From positions 1-45,556 of the forward strand of contig PKDZ01000087.1 in the NCBI GenBank assembly GCA_002862785.1: a stretch of DNA of 45,556 nucleotides, in the 5' to 3' direction. Made by a program: the position numbers and the translations under genes. Numbering within the stretch: position 1 is the stretch's first letter; every line of letters begins with the position of its first letter. Positions 16,656-25,822 of the stretch are shown here, piece by piece. This stretch comes from Flavobacteriales bacterium (GTDB lineage Bacteria > Bacteroidota > Bacteroidia > Flavobacteriales_D > Sanyastnellaceae). The notes beneath the pieces are model-generated. The model had not been told where the DNA came from. It worked only from the letters and a program-made list of their open reading frames with translations, and ran no database searches.

Positions 16656-18130
16656 TCCTCGTCCTCGTCGGGTTCGAACAAGTTGCCAATCAGGTCCCCG
16701 AAGGTGACATCGCTGCCGACGACAGACTGGCCGATCTCATTGTAGGCGGCCAACCCATGAAGCACGAACTCCATGTTGGCCAAGGCCTCCTCTCCTTCGA
16801 TTCCAGGACAGTATTTGCCCACCACCTCGCGCAGGCCTTCCACAGACTCGAGGGCGGCGGCGTATTCGGCATCACTCTGGTCCCGCAAGACCGTCACATC
16901 GTGTCGATTGAACCACGCCACAATGGATTGGTAGGGGTCCTCCACCTTGCCCCGCTTGACGGATTCAAGGTCGGGGAAGATGGTCGGAAACTCCCGACGG
17001 ATGGCCTTGCTGACGAGGGCGAGCGCCACGCCCGCAGCCCCCTCCTGCTCGCCTTCGTAGACCAGCTCCACCTTGCCGTTGACCGCCGGCACCACGGACA
17101 GCAGGTCCGTCACACGCACGGTTGTGCGCTCGGCCCCATTGCGGAGGGCGCGCAATTCCCCGGCCGCGACCAGGTGCTCCAGCGCACTGATCGGCAAGCG
17201 GGCGGACACGCCACTCTTCTCGTCGATGTACTCGCTCTCCCGGGCCTCGAAAGCGATCCGCTCCAACACCCGGCGCACCACATTCGGCACGCTCACCCGC
17301 TCGGACTGGCCCGGCTGCCAGGTCGCCTCCTGATTCGTGATGGACATCGCGTCCTCCAACGAAGCGGGGTAGTGCGTCAGGATTTGGCTCTGGATGCGGT
17401 CCTTGAGCGGGGTGATGATGGCGCCCCGGTTCGTGTAGTCCTCCGGGTTGGCCGTGAAGACGAACTGGATGTCCAGGTCGAGCCGCATCTGGAATCCGCG
17501 GATTTGGATGTCGCCCTCCTGGAGGATGTTGAACAGGGCGACCTGGATGCGGGGCTGCAGGTCCGGCAGCTCATTGATGGCGAAAATGCAGCGGTGGCTG
17601 CGCGGGATGAGCCCGTAATGCAAGGCCTTCGGGTCACTGTAATCGAGGCCCTCGTTGGCCGCCTTGATGGGGTCGATGTCTCCGATGAGGTCGGCCACGC
17701 TCACGTCCGGTGTGGCCAATTTTTCCACGTAGCGCTCGCTCCGGTGCATCCATCCGATGGGGGTGTCGTCCCCGCCGGCGTCGACGAGGGCCCGCCCCTG
17801 TTCAGTGATGGGAGCCAAGGGGTCTTCGGGTAGCGGCGCAACCGGAAGGATGGGCACCCACTCGTCGAGCAGGTCCGTCAGGCCCCGGGCAATGCGCGTC
17901 TTGGCTTGACCCCGCAAGCCCAGCAGATTCATGCTGTGGCCTGCGAGCAGGGCGCGCTGCACATCGGGCAAGACGGTGTCGTCGTAGCCAACGATGCCCT
18001 CGAACAGCGGGGCGCCGGACTGGAGGCGGTCGATGAGGTTGGCCCGGATTTCCGCGGAAATGGACCGCGGGATGTAGCCGGAGGCGCGCAGGGCACCGAG
18101 GGTCTGGATGTCAGGAGCGTTTTGGGACAT
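16652..18130 (-). CDS. MoxR/magnesium-chelatase-like AAA+ ATPase
   Basis: A 492-residue ATPase starting at the ATG at 18130 (an ATG at 18148 would add six residues). Walker A is GLRGQAKT (residues 71-78). The Walker B/Mg-chelatase insert reads CIFAINELPDLQPRIQVALFNILQEG, the ring-forming beta-hairpin reads IQIRGFQMRLDLDIQFVFTANPEDYTNRG (sensor 1 Asn), and PLKDRIQSQILTHYP follows. This is the layout of MoxR and ChlI/BchI ATPases, which remodel protein or metal-cofactor complexes together with a VWA-domain partner. Such a partner is encoded seven bases upstream. No porphyrin genes are near, so a role in chlorophyll-type synthesis is unlikely. The target is unknown. Confidence 0.88.
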   Translation of the reverse strand: MSQNAPDIQTLGALRASGYIPRSISAEIRANLIDRLQSGAPLFEGIVGYDDTVLPDVQRALLAGHSMNLLGLRGQAKTRIARGLTDLLDEWVPILPVAPLPEDPLAPITEQGRALVDAGGDDTPIGWMHRSERYVEKLATPDVSVADLIGDIDPIKAANEGLDYSDPKALHYGLIPRSHRCIFAINELPDLQPRIQVALFNILQEGDIQIRGFQMRLDLDIQFVFTANPEDYTNRGAIITPLKDRIQSQILTHYPASLEDAMSITNQEATWQPGQSERVSVPNVVRRVLERIAFEARESEYIDEKSGVSARLPISALEHLVAAGELRALRNGAERTTVRVTDLLSVVPAVNGKVELVYEGEQEGAAGVALALVSKAIRREFPTIFPDLESVKRGKVEDPYQSIVAWFNRHDVTVLRDQSDAEYAAALESVEGLREVVGKYCPGIEGEEALANMEFVLHGLAAYNEIGQSVVGSDVTFGDLIGNLFEPDEDED

Positions 18131-18137
18131 GGTGGCG

Positions 18138-19259
18138 TCAGCGGGCACGGCCGCGGCGGTTGCGTTCGAAGTCGGCGAAAATGGTGTCGCCCAGGCCCTT
18201 GAGGCCCGTGAAGAAGGCCCGGCCGTTGTTGGCCTCGGTGAAGTCCGAGACGAACTCCTGCAGGGCGGGGTCCGTGGCGATCATGAAGGTGGTGATGGGA
18301 ATGCCCAGCTTCCGGCACTGACGAGCCAGATTGTGGCATTTCCCGGTGATGTAGGGGTCAAGGCCCCAACTGTTCTTGTAGTAGCCGTCGGGCTCCTTGA
18401 GACAGCTCGGTTTGCCGTCGGTGATCATGAAAATCTGGCGGTTCGGGGTCTTCCTCCGGCGCAGGATGTCCATGGCCCGCTCGAGGCCGGCGACGGTGTT
18501 GGTGTGGAAGGGCCCCACCTGCAGGTACGGCAAATCGGCAATGGAAATCTCCCACGCATCGTCTCCGAAGACCACGATGTCGAGGGTGTCCTTGGGGTAC
18601 TTGACCATGACCAGCTCGGCCAAGGCCATCGCGACCTTCTTGGCTGGAGTGATCCGGTCTTCGCCGTACAGGATCATGCTGTGGCTGATGTCAATCATCA
18701 GCACGGTCGACGTGGTGCTCCTGTGCTCCCGGTCCTCGACGACGAGGTCATCCTCGGTCATGCAAAATCCGCCCCGGCCACTTCGGGCCCCAGGTCCATG
18801 GTGGATCTGGGCGTTGCGCAACGAGGCCCCGAAATCGACCTGGTCCAACTTGTCGCCGAAGCGGTAAGGCCGGCGGTCCTCGTTGGGTTCGTCGCCCTGA
18901 CCGCGCTCCTTGGTCCGGTGGCGGCCCTGCGCGCCTTTCCTGAGGTTGCCGAAAATCTGGTCGAGGGCACGTCGTCGCATGTGCTGCTCGCCCCGCGAGC
19001 CGAGCTGAATGCTTCCCTTGCCAGAATCGGTGGCCTCCCTCAGGTACCCCTTGGCCTTGAGCTCCTCGATGAAATCGTCAAGGGTGTAGTCCGGTTCGGT
19101 GAGTCCGTATTGGTCATCCAACGCCTTCATCCAATCCAGCGCCTCGTCCACATCCCCACTGGTGTGGGTGATGACCTCCGTGAACACCTCAAGCAGGCGT
19201 TCGAAGGCCGAGCGCTGGTCCCGGTCGGGACGGAGTTCGTGGAATTGGAGGCCGAGCAT
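18138..19259 (-). CDS. VWA-domain protein, partner of the MoxR-like ATPase
   Basis: A 373-residue protein from the ATG at 19259. The first ~110 residues are helical, and a charged linker (KGAQGRHRTKERGQGDEPNEDRR) follows. The C-terminal half is a von Willebrand A domain with MIDAS motif MIDISHSM (Asp190, Ser192, Ser194), then TNTVAGLERAMDIL and IFMITDGKPSCLK. No signal peptide or membrane segment is seen, so it is cytoplasmic. Mg-chelatase D and CoxE-like VWA proteins act as adaptors that bring substrate to a MoxR ring. Adjacency to that ATPase supports the same here. The gene is divergent from ispG across 182 bases. Confidence 0.88.
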   Translation of the reverse strand: MLGLQFHELRPDRDQRSAFERLLEVFTEVITHTSGDVDEALDWMKALDDQYGLTEPDYTLDDFIEELKAKGYLREATDSGKGSIQLGSRGEQHMRRRALDQIFGNLRKGAQGRHRTKERGQGDEPNEDRRPYRFGDKLDQVDFGASLRNAQIHHGPGARSGRGGFCMTEDDLVVEDREHRSTTSTVLMIDISHSMILYGEDRITPAKKVAMALAELVMVKYPKDTLDIVVFGDDAWEISIADLPYLQVGPFHTNTVAGLERAMDILRRRKTPNRQIFMITDGKPSCLKEPDGYYKNSWGLDPYITGKCHNLARQCRKLGIPITTFMIATDPALQEFVSDFTEANNGRAFFTGLKGLGDTIFADFERNRRGRAR

Positions 19260-19368
19260 GAAAGGAGTCGAAGCTAAGGAGGGAACCCGTCCGGCCCGGG
19301 GCGGTTCAACCCGCAGCCACAAACTCACAACAGACGGGAACCAACGAACAGGGCGCCGCCGGGGATGT

Positions 19369-19376
19369 TACCTTTC
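19369..19376 (+). promoter_or_regulatory. Weak candidate -7 element for ispG
   Basis: TACCTTTC differs at one position from TAnnTTTG and lies 66 bases upstream of the ispG ATG. No TTG is found at the expected -33 distance, so the call is weak. The same octamer occurs before the M43 protease gene. The rest of the 182-base divergent gap shows no other clear element. Confidence 0.22.
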
Positions 19377-19441
19377 AAAGTGAAACGGAGACGCATTCCA
19401 TTCCCGTCTGAATCCACCCTGAACCTCCTGTTGTCCACCCC

Positions 19442-21418
19442 ATGACTGAGGATACGACCCACCGAGACGCCCGCAGGATGCCCACTCGGCCCGTCCGAAT
19501 CGGCGGAGTCACCGTGGGTGGAGACACGCCCATCGTCCTCCAATCGATGACCACGGCGGACACCCTCGACGTGGACGCCACCGTCGCCGAATCCTTGCGC
19601 ATGATCGAAGCGGGTTGCCAGATTGTGCGCATCACAGCCCCCAGCAAACGGGAGGCGGAAGCCCTGGGGGAGATCCGCGCCCGGCTCGACGAGAAGGGCC
19701 ATGCGGGCGTTCCGCTCGTCGCCGACATCCACTTCACCCCCAACGCGGCCGAAATCGCGGCGGACCACGTGGAGAAGATCCGGGTCAACCCCGGCAACTA
19801 CGCGGACAAGAAAAAATTCGAGACCCACGACTACACTGAGGCGGCCTATGCCGATGAACTGGCCCGCATCCGCGACCGCTTCACCCCGCTCGTCCGCAAA
19901 TGCAAGTCACTGGGCCGGGCCATGCGCATCGGCACCAACCATGGTTCCCTGTCTGACCGCATCCTGAGCCACTACGGGGATACCCCGCTGGGGATGGTCG
20001 AAAGCGCCATGGAATTCCTGCACATCTGCCGGGATGAGGATTACCACGACATCGTGCTGTCCATGAAGGCCAGCAACCCTCAGGTCATGGTGCAGGCCTA
20101 CCGCCTCCTCGCCGACCGAATGCGCGACCAGGGCATGGCTTACCCGCTCCATCTGGGGGTCACCGAAGCCGGCGAAGGAGAGGACGGCCGCATCAAGAGC
20201 GCTGTCGGAATTGGTGCCCTGCTCGCCGAAGGCCTGGGCGACACCGTCCGGGTCTCTCTGACCGAACCGCCGGAAGCGGAAATTCCCGTGGCCCGACTGC
20301 TGGTGGAACTGGCCGAAAAGGGGCGAAACGGCGCCGACCCGATGGCCGACTCCACCCCCACACCCGACGGACACAACCGGTATGGCTACACACGCCGAGA
20401 CACCATGGCGGTGGGGGCCATCGGAGGGAGCCAAGTGCCGGTCGTCTGCCACGACCTGACCGATCGACCCTTGACCCCGGCCGGCCTCTTCGGACTCGGT
20501 CACCGCTACCAGACGGACCTGGACAAATGGGCCGCAGACGATGCCGCCTGCGATCTCATCTTCATCGGAGACCGCACCTGTCGCTTCGCCCTTCCCGGAT
20601 GGCTCTCGGCCATCCAGGACTCAGACACCTGGATGCAACACGGAGGCCGCCTCGAGCGGCACCACCCACTCTGGACGTCTGCCGATTTCACCCAGGCCCA
20701 GCGAGGTGGTCATCTCGACCCGCAGCTCAATCTGCTCGCGCTCGACGCCGACGATTTGACTGTGGACCGCGTCGATGAACTTTCCCGAATGGAAGGAGCC
20801 CCGGTGGTGCTCTTGCTGTCCACGACCCGCCCCAATGCCCTGCGCTCGTTGCGCGCCGCTTTTTTCCGCCTGGCCAACGCCGGGTGCATCCTGCCGGTCA
20901 TCGTGCGACAAGACTTGCGCGGCTTCTCGGCCGACGCCTTGCAACTCAAGTCGGCGGCTGATCTGGGCGGCCTGCTCCTCGATGGCTTCGGAGATGGCGT
21001 CTGGATTGCGGGTGATGTGGGATTGGACGGGGGGCTAAAGGCCTTGAACCGGACGGCCTTTGGCATTCTGCAAGCGACCCGGACGCGCATCAGCAGAACC
21101 GAGTACATCAGCTGTCCCTCTTGCGGACGCACCCTGTTCGACCTTCAGGAGACGACCGCCAAGATTCGCGCCGTCACCGACCACCTCAAGGGCATCAAAA
21201 TCGGCATCATGGGGTGCATCGTGAACGGCCCGGGCGAGATGGCCGACGCCGACTACGGCTATGTCGGAACCGGCCCAGGCAAGATTACCCTCTACAAGGA
21301 AAAGGAGGTGGTTCAGCGCAACATTCCCGAGGACGAGGCGGTCGACGCCCTCATCGAGCTCATCCGCTCACACGGGGACTGGGTGGAGGCGCCGGCGAGA
21401 GCCAGCTCTTCTGCTTGA
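19442..21418 (+). CDS. ispG: 4-hydroxy-3-methylbut-2-enyl diphosphate synthase IspG (GcpE), three-domain form
   Basis: A 658-residue enzyme of the MEP isoprenoid pathway that converts MEcPP to HMBPP using a [4Fe-4S] cluster. The N-terminal TIM barrel contains VRIGGVTVGGDTPIVLQSMTT, LVADIHFTPNAA, KIRVNPGNYADKKKF and LHLGVTEAGEGEDGRIKSAVGIG. The C-terminal domain carries the cluster cysteines CPSC (Cys558, Cys561) and GCIVNGPGE (Cys592). The ~270-residue insert between them is the extra domain known from plants, Chlamydia and Bacteroidota; common bacterial IspG is about 370 residues. The 3' end overlaps the convergent lspA gene by 59 bases. Confidence 0.97.
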   Translation: MTEDTTHRDARRMPTRPVRIGGVTVGGDTPIVLQSMTTADTLDVDATVAESLRMIEAGCQIVRITAPSKREAEALGEIRARLDEKGHAGVPLVADIHFTPNAAEIAADHVEKIRVNPGNYADKKKFETHDYTEAAYADELARIRDRFTPLVRKCKSLGRAMRIGTNHGSLSDRILSHYGDTPLGMVESAMEFLHICRDEDYHDIVLSMKASNPQVMVQAYRLLADRMRDQGMAYPLHLGVTEAGEGEDGRIKSAVGIGALLAEGLGDTVRVSLTEPPEAEIPVARLLVELAEKGRNGADPMADSTPTPDGHNRYGYTRRDTMAVGAIGGSQVPVVCHDLTDRPLTPAGLFGLGHRYQTDLDKWAADDAACDLIFIGDRTCRFALPGWLSAIQDSDTWMQHGGRLERHHPLWTSADFTQAQRGGHLDPQLNLLALDADDLTVDRVDELSRMEGAPVVLLLSTTRPNALRSLRAAFFRLANAGCILPVIVRQDLRGFSADALQLKSAADLGGLLLDGFGDGVWIAGDVGLDGGLKALNRTAFGILQATRTRISRTEYISCPSCGRTLFDLQETTAKIRAVTDHLKGIKIGIMGCIVNGPGEMADADYGYVGTGPGKITLYKEKEVVQRNIPEDEAVDALIELIRSHGDWVEAPARASSSA

Positions 21419-22001
21419 GGATGATCCAAGCCACCCCACAAGTGATGGCCACGTCGGCGATGTTGAAGATGGGGGGGAAGACTTCGTAGCCGACCCATGA
21501 CTCCACCGGCCACCAGGAAGGCCACGTCACCGTGATGTGCAACATGTCGACCACATTGCCCCGAAACCAAGGCGCATAGGCACCCCAGTCTCCCTGCCAG
21601 GACCACGTCCCAGGCTGCGCGAACGAGCTCCGCGTGAACAGCTTGCCGTAAAACACGCTGTCCAGAATGTTGCCGGCCGCACCGGCGAGGATGAGGGCCA
21701 AAGCACGGCGGAATCCGCGCGGCGACCCCGTCCGCCCCATGCGGGCCAGTTGAATCGATAGGAACACGACCGCCACGATGCGGAAGGCTGTCAGCACGTA
21801 CTTGCCGGTCGCGCCGGGCAGCGCCCAACCAAACGCCATGCCGTCGTTTTCGATGAACTGGATGTCAAAAACGCCCGGAATCCAAGTCGCCTTCTCAGCG
21901 AGCGCAAAGGAGAGCTTGATGCCCACCTTGACCGCCTGGTCCACGACCAACACGGCGGCCACGATCCACGCCGCATAAGCAGGCCGGGTGTCGGAACTCA
22001 A
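21360..22001 (-). CDS. lspA: Lipoprotein signal peptidase LspA
   Basis: A 213-residue inner-membrane aspartyl protease that removes signal peptides from prolipoproteins. Four hydrophobic helices are visible, together with VVDQAVKVGIK, IENDGMAFG, AGAAGNILDSVFYG (catalytic Asp114) and FNIADVAIT (catalytic Asp183). The loop VVDMLHITVTWPSWWPVESW is typical of this phylum. No suitable ATG exists; the start appears to be TTG at 22001, overlapping the traR stop as TTGA. The last ~20 residues (SPAPPPSPRVSG) extend past the membrane core and are encoded in the segment shared with the ispG 3' end. Client lipoproteins in this window include gldH and the rhodanese protein. Confidence 0.93.
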   Translation of the reverse strand: MSSDTRPAYAAWIVAAVLVVDQAVKVGIKLSFALAEKATWIPGVFDIQFIENDGMAFGWALPGATGKYVLTAFRIVAVVFLSIQLARMGRTGSPRGFRRALALILAGAAGNILDSVFYGKLFTRSSFAQPGTWSWQGDWGAYAPWFRGNVVDMLHITVTWPSWWPVESWVGYEVFPPIFNIADVAITCGVAWIILKQKSWLSPAPPPSPRVSG

Positions 22002-22381
22002 CGCCGCTGGTCCTGCTGGTTCTTCGCCTCGATGGACATCGTGGCGTGCGGCACGAGACGCAGGCGTTCCTTGGCGATGAGCTTGCCCGTCACGCGGCAG
22101 ACCCCGAAGGTCTTGTTCTTGATGCGAAGCAAGGCATTCTCAAGGTTCATGATGAACTTCCGTTGCCGGGCCGCGAGCTGGGCCGTCTCCTCCCGGCTCA
22201 TCGTGTCACTGCCGTCCTCCATCATCTTGAAGGTCGGGGCCGTGTCCTCGGTCCGGTTGTCGTCCTCATAGGACAGGGAACGTTGCAATTGGTCGAAATC
22301 CGAGCGGGCCTGTTCCAGCTTGCTGTGGATCAGCTCTTCGAATTCCTTCAGGTCTGAGTCGGAGTAACGCGTATCCGCCAT
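21998..22381 (-). CDS. TraR/DksA-family protein with degenerate zinc finger
   Basis: A 127-residue protein with an N-terminal helical coiled coil (LKEFEELIHSKLEQARSDFDQLQRSL) and a C-terminal segment GVCRVTGKLIAKERLRLVPHAT corresponding to the DksA zinc-finger region. The protein contains a single cysteine (Cys95), so the four-Cys zinc site of classic DksA cannot form; in Bacteroidota homologues this is usual. DksA-type proteins bind RNA polymerase through the secondary channel and modulate initiation. The gene lies three bases after ileS and overlaps lspA, giving an ileS-traR-lspA operon. Confidence 0.88.
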   Translation of the reverse strand: MADTRYSDSDLKEFEELIHSKLEQARSDFDQLQRSLSYEDDNRTEDTAPTFKMMEDGSDTMSREETAQLAARQRKFIMNLENALLRIKNKTFGVCRVTGKLIAKERLRLVPHATMSIEAKNQQDQRR

Positions 22382-22384
22382 GGT

Positions 22385-25300
22385 TCATTGAATGGCGACC
22401 ATGGACATCGCCACAGTCAATTCGGGTTCCAATTCCTCTTCCTTCGCCTCCGGCCCCACTGGGCCCCATTCCACTCTCTCTGCGAGGGTCTCGGCCCGAA
22501 TATAGTCCAAATTGGAAGCCACGGAATCCTGCAATTCCTGCGGCCCCTCGAGGGTCAGTGCAATGCGGTCGGTCACCTCCAATCCGGCGTCCTTCCGCTG
22601 CTGTTGGATGCGGTTGACGAGCTCACGGGCGAGGCCCTCGGACCGCAGTTCAGGAGTGATCTCGATGTCGAGTGCGACGGTCACGCCTCCCTCGCCGGCC
22701 ACGAGCCAGCCCGGAATGTCCTCCGTCTGCACCTCGACGTCGTCGAGCAGCAGTTCCACGGGACCGTCCTCGAGCTCGAGGTCCAGCTTGCCTTGGCGTT
22801 CCAACTCGCGGATGGCGTCCTGATCGAGCTGTCCGATGGCGGCGGCCACCGCCTTCATGCGCTTGCCATAACGGGGGCCGAGCTTCTTGAAGTCGGCCTT
22901 CAGGCGCTTGGTCAGGATGTCGCTGTCCTCGGCGAGGGGCTCCACAGCCTTGACGTTCACCTCCCCCTGGACGAGTTCAGCCACGGCTTCCAGCCGCGCT
23001 CCGAATGCGGCATCCATCACGGGAACGAGGATGCGGCCTAGCGGTTGGCGGACGCGAATCTTCTCCCGCTTCCGCAGGCTGAGGGTGAGCGAACTCAAGC
23101 GTTGGGCCAGGTCCATCCGGGCCTCCAGCTCAGCGTCCCGCAACCCGTCCTGCATGGCCGGCCAGTCGGCGAGGTGCACGGAATCCGCACCTCCCAGGTC
23201 CTGCCAGAGGCGGTCCATGAAGAAGGGGGCGATCGGCGAAGCGAGCAGCGACACGGTGCGCAGGCACTCGTGCAATGTGGCGTAGGCCGCAGCCTTGTCG
23301 GCGTCTGAATCGCTCTTCCAGAACCGCCGGCGACCCAACCGGACGTACCAGTTGCTCAGGTCGTCCACCACGAAGGACTGCACCAGGCGGCCGGCCCTCG
23401 TGGGTTCGAAGCTGTCCAAGGCCTCTTCGACTCCGGCGATGCAGGTGTGGAGCCGGCTCAGGATCCACCGATCGAGTTCCGGACGGTCCGCGACGGCGGG
23501 GGCCTCGGACTCCGGAGTCCATCCATCGATGCCGGCGTATAGGGCGAAGAAGGCGTAGGTGTTGTGCAACGTGCCGAAGAACTTCCGCTGCACCTCACCG
23601 ATGCCCTCGGTGTCGAAACGCAAGTTGTCCCACGGCTGCGCGTTGGTCAGCATGTACCAGCGCGTAGCGTCAGGGCCGTAATGGGCCAAGGTCTCGAACG
23701 GATCGACCGCATTGCCCAGGCGCTTGGACATCTTCTGGCCGTTTTTGTCGAGGACGAGGCCATTGGAGACCACCGTCTTATAGGCCACCTGGTCGAACAC
23801 CATCGTGGCGATGGCATGGAGGGTGTAGAACCATCCGCGGGTCTGGTCGACACCTTCGGCAATGAAATCCGCCGGGAAGGCCAGCCCGCCATCGGGCCCC
23901 TCGACGCGGTCGCGGTTCTCGAAGGGATAATGCCATTGGGCATAGGGCATGCTGCCGGAATCGAACCAGACGTCAATCAGGTCGGCCTCACGGTGCATCG
24001 GGCGGCCATCGGCCGCTTTCAATACAATGCCATCCACCACGTGCTTGTGAAGGTCGATGCGGGCGTAGTTCTCTTCGGACATGTCCCCCGGCACGAAATC
24101 CGGGAAGGGGTGCGCGTCCATCAGGCCGGCTTCCACCGCCTCGGTGCAGGCCGTGTACAGTTCCTCCGCGGAGCCGATGCAGCGCTCCTCGGCACCGTCC
24201 TCGGTCCGCCAGATGGGAATCGGAATGCCCCAGTACCGCGAGCGGCTGAGGTTCCAGTCGTTGAGGTTCTCCAGCCACTTGCCAAAGCGCCCTGTCCCGG
24301 TGGCCGCCGGCTTCCATTGGATCGTGTCGTTGAGCTCCCGCATGCGGTCCTTGGCCGCGGTGGCGCGGATGAACCAGCTGTCCAGCGGGTAATAGAGCAC
24401 TGGGCGGTCCGTCCGCCAGCAGTGCGGGTAGCTGTGCTTGTACTTCTCGACGAGGAAGGCACGTCCGCGGGTCTTCAGATCAATGGCGATCTCGACGTCC
24501 ACTGACTTCTCCGGCGCATCGCCGTCGTGGTACTCCTGCTTGACATAGCGACCGGCCAGCGGCCCGCATTCCGGACGAAGGCGACCCTGCAGATCGACGA
24601 GCGGAACGCCGTTGCCCATGCCATCGTCGACCAGCAGGGGGGGCACTCCAGCGGCCTGAGCGACCCGGGCATCGTCAGCACCGAAGGTCGGGGCGGTGTG
24701 CACGATTCCGGTGCCGTCCTCCGTGGTGACGAAGTCGCCCGGAATCACCCGGAACGCCTCTTCCGGCGCCTCCATCGGCTGGGCCCAATCGATCAGCTGC
24801 TCGTACCGCAGGCCCACCAAGTCGGCGCCCGTCACCGTGGCGAGCACCTCCGATTCCGGGGCTTTCTTGTCCCCGAAATGCTTGCCGTGCAAGGCGGCGG
24901 CGAGCACCACAACACCCGCCTCGCCAGTGTACCGGTTGGCGGTCTTGACGATGTGGTACTCGATGTTTTCGCCGATGGTCAGGGCGGTGTTGGACGGCAG
25001 CGTCCACGGCGTGGTGGTCCAGGCCAGCAAGTCCACTGGCAATGGGCCCGCCCCGCCGCCGGCCATGGCGCGCACCCGGTCCGCGCTGTCCGGCAGGAGC
25101 CGGAACTGGGCCACCACGGTGGTGTCGGTCACGTCGCGGTAAGCGCCAGGCTGGTTGAGCTCGTGGCTGCTGAGTCCCGTGCCGGCCTTCGGGCTGTAGG
25201 GCTGGATGGTGTAGCCCTTGTAGAGCAGGCCCTTGGCGTGCATCTGGGAGAGCAACCACCAGACGGACTCCATGTATTTCGGCTCGTACGTGACGTATGG

Positions 25301-25744
25301 TCGCTCCATGTCGACCCAGTACCCCATGCGGCGGGTCAGGTCGTTCCACTCAGCGGTGTACCGCATGACGGACTCACGGCAAGCCGTGTTGTACTCCTCC
25401 ACGGAAATGGAGCGTCCGATGTCCTCTTTGGTGATGCCGAGCGCCTTCTCAACGCCGAGCTCCACGGGCAGTCCATGGGTGTCCCATCCGGCTTTGCGCT
25501 CCACCCGCTCGCCCTTGAGGGTGCGATACCGGCAAAACAGGTCCTTGAGGGCCCGTGCCATGACGTGGTGGATGCCGGGCTTGCCATTGGCCGAGGGAGG
25601 CCCCTCGAAAAACACGAATCGCTGGCCTTCCGGCCGGGAGTCCACACTGCGCTGGAACACATCGCCCTCCTCCCACTGCTGCATCACCTCTTCGGCGATC
25701 GCGGGCAAATTGAGGGGGCCTCGTTCAGGGAAACGTCGGGTCAT
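22385..25744 (-). CDS. ileS: Isoleucyl-tRNA synthetase
   Basis: A 1119-residue class I synthetase. The opening EGPPSANGKPGIHHVMARALKD contains the HIGH-equivalent, and GWDTHGLPVE follows. The editing (CP1) domain spans roughly residues 190-420, with WTTTPWTLPSNTAL. Next come DVWFDSGSMPYAQWHYP and the KMSKS loop as GQKMSKRLGN. The C-terminal region (TPELRSEGLARELVNRIQQQRKDAGLEVTDRI) is of the eukaryote-like type and lacks the zinc finger of E. coli IleS. Enzymes of this type are known to be less sensitive to mupirocin; that is a family inference. It is the first gene of the operon with traR and lspA, 78 bases after the pyk stop. Confidence 0.97.
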   Translation of the reverse strand: MTRRFPERGPLNLPAIAEEVMQQWEEGDVFQRSVDSRPEGQRFVFFEGPPSANGKPGIHHVMARALKDLFCRYRTLKGERVERKAGWDTHGLPVELGVEKALGITKEDIGRSISVEEYNTACRESVMRYTAEWNDLTRRMGYWVDMERPYVTYEPKYMESVWWLLSQMHAKGLLYKGYTIQPYSPKAGTGLSSHELNQPGAYRDVTDTTVVAQFRLLPDSADRVRAMAGGGAGPLPVDLLAWTTTPWTLPSNTALTIGENIEYHIVKTANRYTGEAGVVVLAAALHGKHFGDKKAPESEVLATVTGADLVGLRYEQLIDWAQPMEAPEEAFRVIPGDFVTTEDGTGIVHTAPTFGADDARVAQAAGVPPLLVDDGMGNGVPLVDLQGRLRPECGPLAGRYVKQEYHDGDAPEKSVDVEIAIDLKTRGRAFLVEKYKHSYPHCWRTDRPVLYYPLDSWFIRATAAKDRMRELNDTIQWKPAATGTGRFGKWLENLNDWNLSRSRYWGIPIPIWRTEDGAEERCIGSAEELYTACTEAVEAGLMDAHPFPDFVPGDMSEENYARIDLHKHVVDGIVLKAADGRPMHREADLIDVWFDSGSMPYAQWHYPFENRDRVEGPDGGLAFPADFIAEGVDQTRGWFYTLHAIATMVFDQVAYKTVVSNGLVLDKNGQKMSKRLGNAVDPFETLAHYGPDATRWYMLTNAQPWDNLRFDTEGIGEVQRKFFGTLHNTYAFFALYAGIDGWTPESEAPAVADRPELDRWILSRLHTCIAGVEEALDSFEPTRAGRLVQSFVVDDLSNWYVRLGRRRFWKSDSDADKAAAYATLHECLRTVSLLASPIAPFFMDRLWQDLGGADSVHLADWPAMQDGLRDAELEARMDLAQRLSSLTLSLRKREKIRVRQPLGRILVPVMDAAFGARLEAVAELVQGEVNVKAVEPLAEDSDILTKRLKADFKKLGPRYGKRMKAVAAAIGQLDQDAIRELERQGKLDLELEDGPVELLLDDVEVQTEDIPGWLVAGEGGVTVALDIEITPELRSEGLARELVNRIQQQRKDAGLEVTDRIALTLEGPQELQDSVASNLDYIRAETLAERVEWGPVGPEAKEEELEPELTVAMSMVAIQ

Positions 25745-25822
25745 GGCTGGGTGGCGGAACGCGGGGAATGGGCCCGCCTCCGGTCGCGCGAAGATAACCC
25801 GGACCCTTGCCGCTTGGAAGGA

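Noticed and set aside
18131-18148. Alternative start for the MoxR-like ATPase at 18148
   Set aside because: It would overlap the VWA gene by 11 bases and add six unconserved residues; the ATG at 18130 gives a clean seven-base gap.
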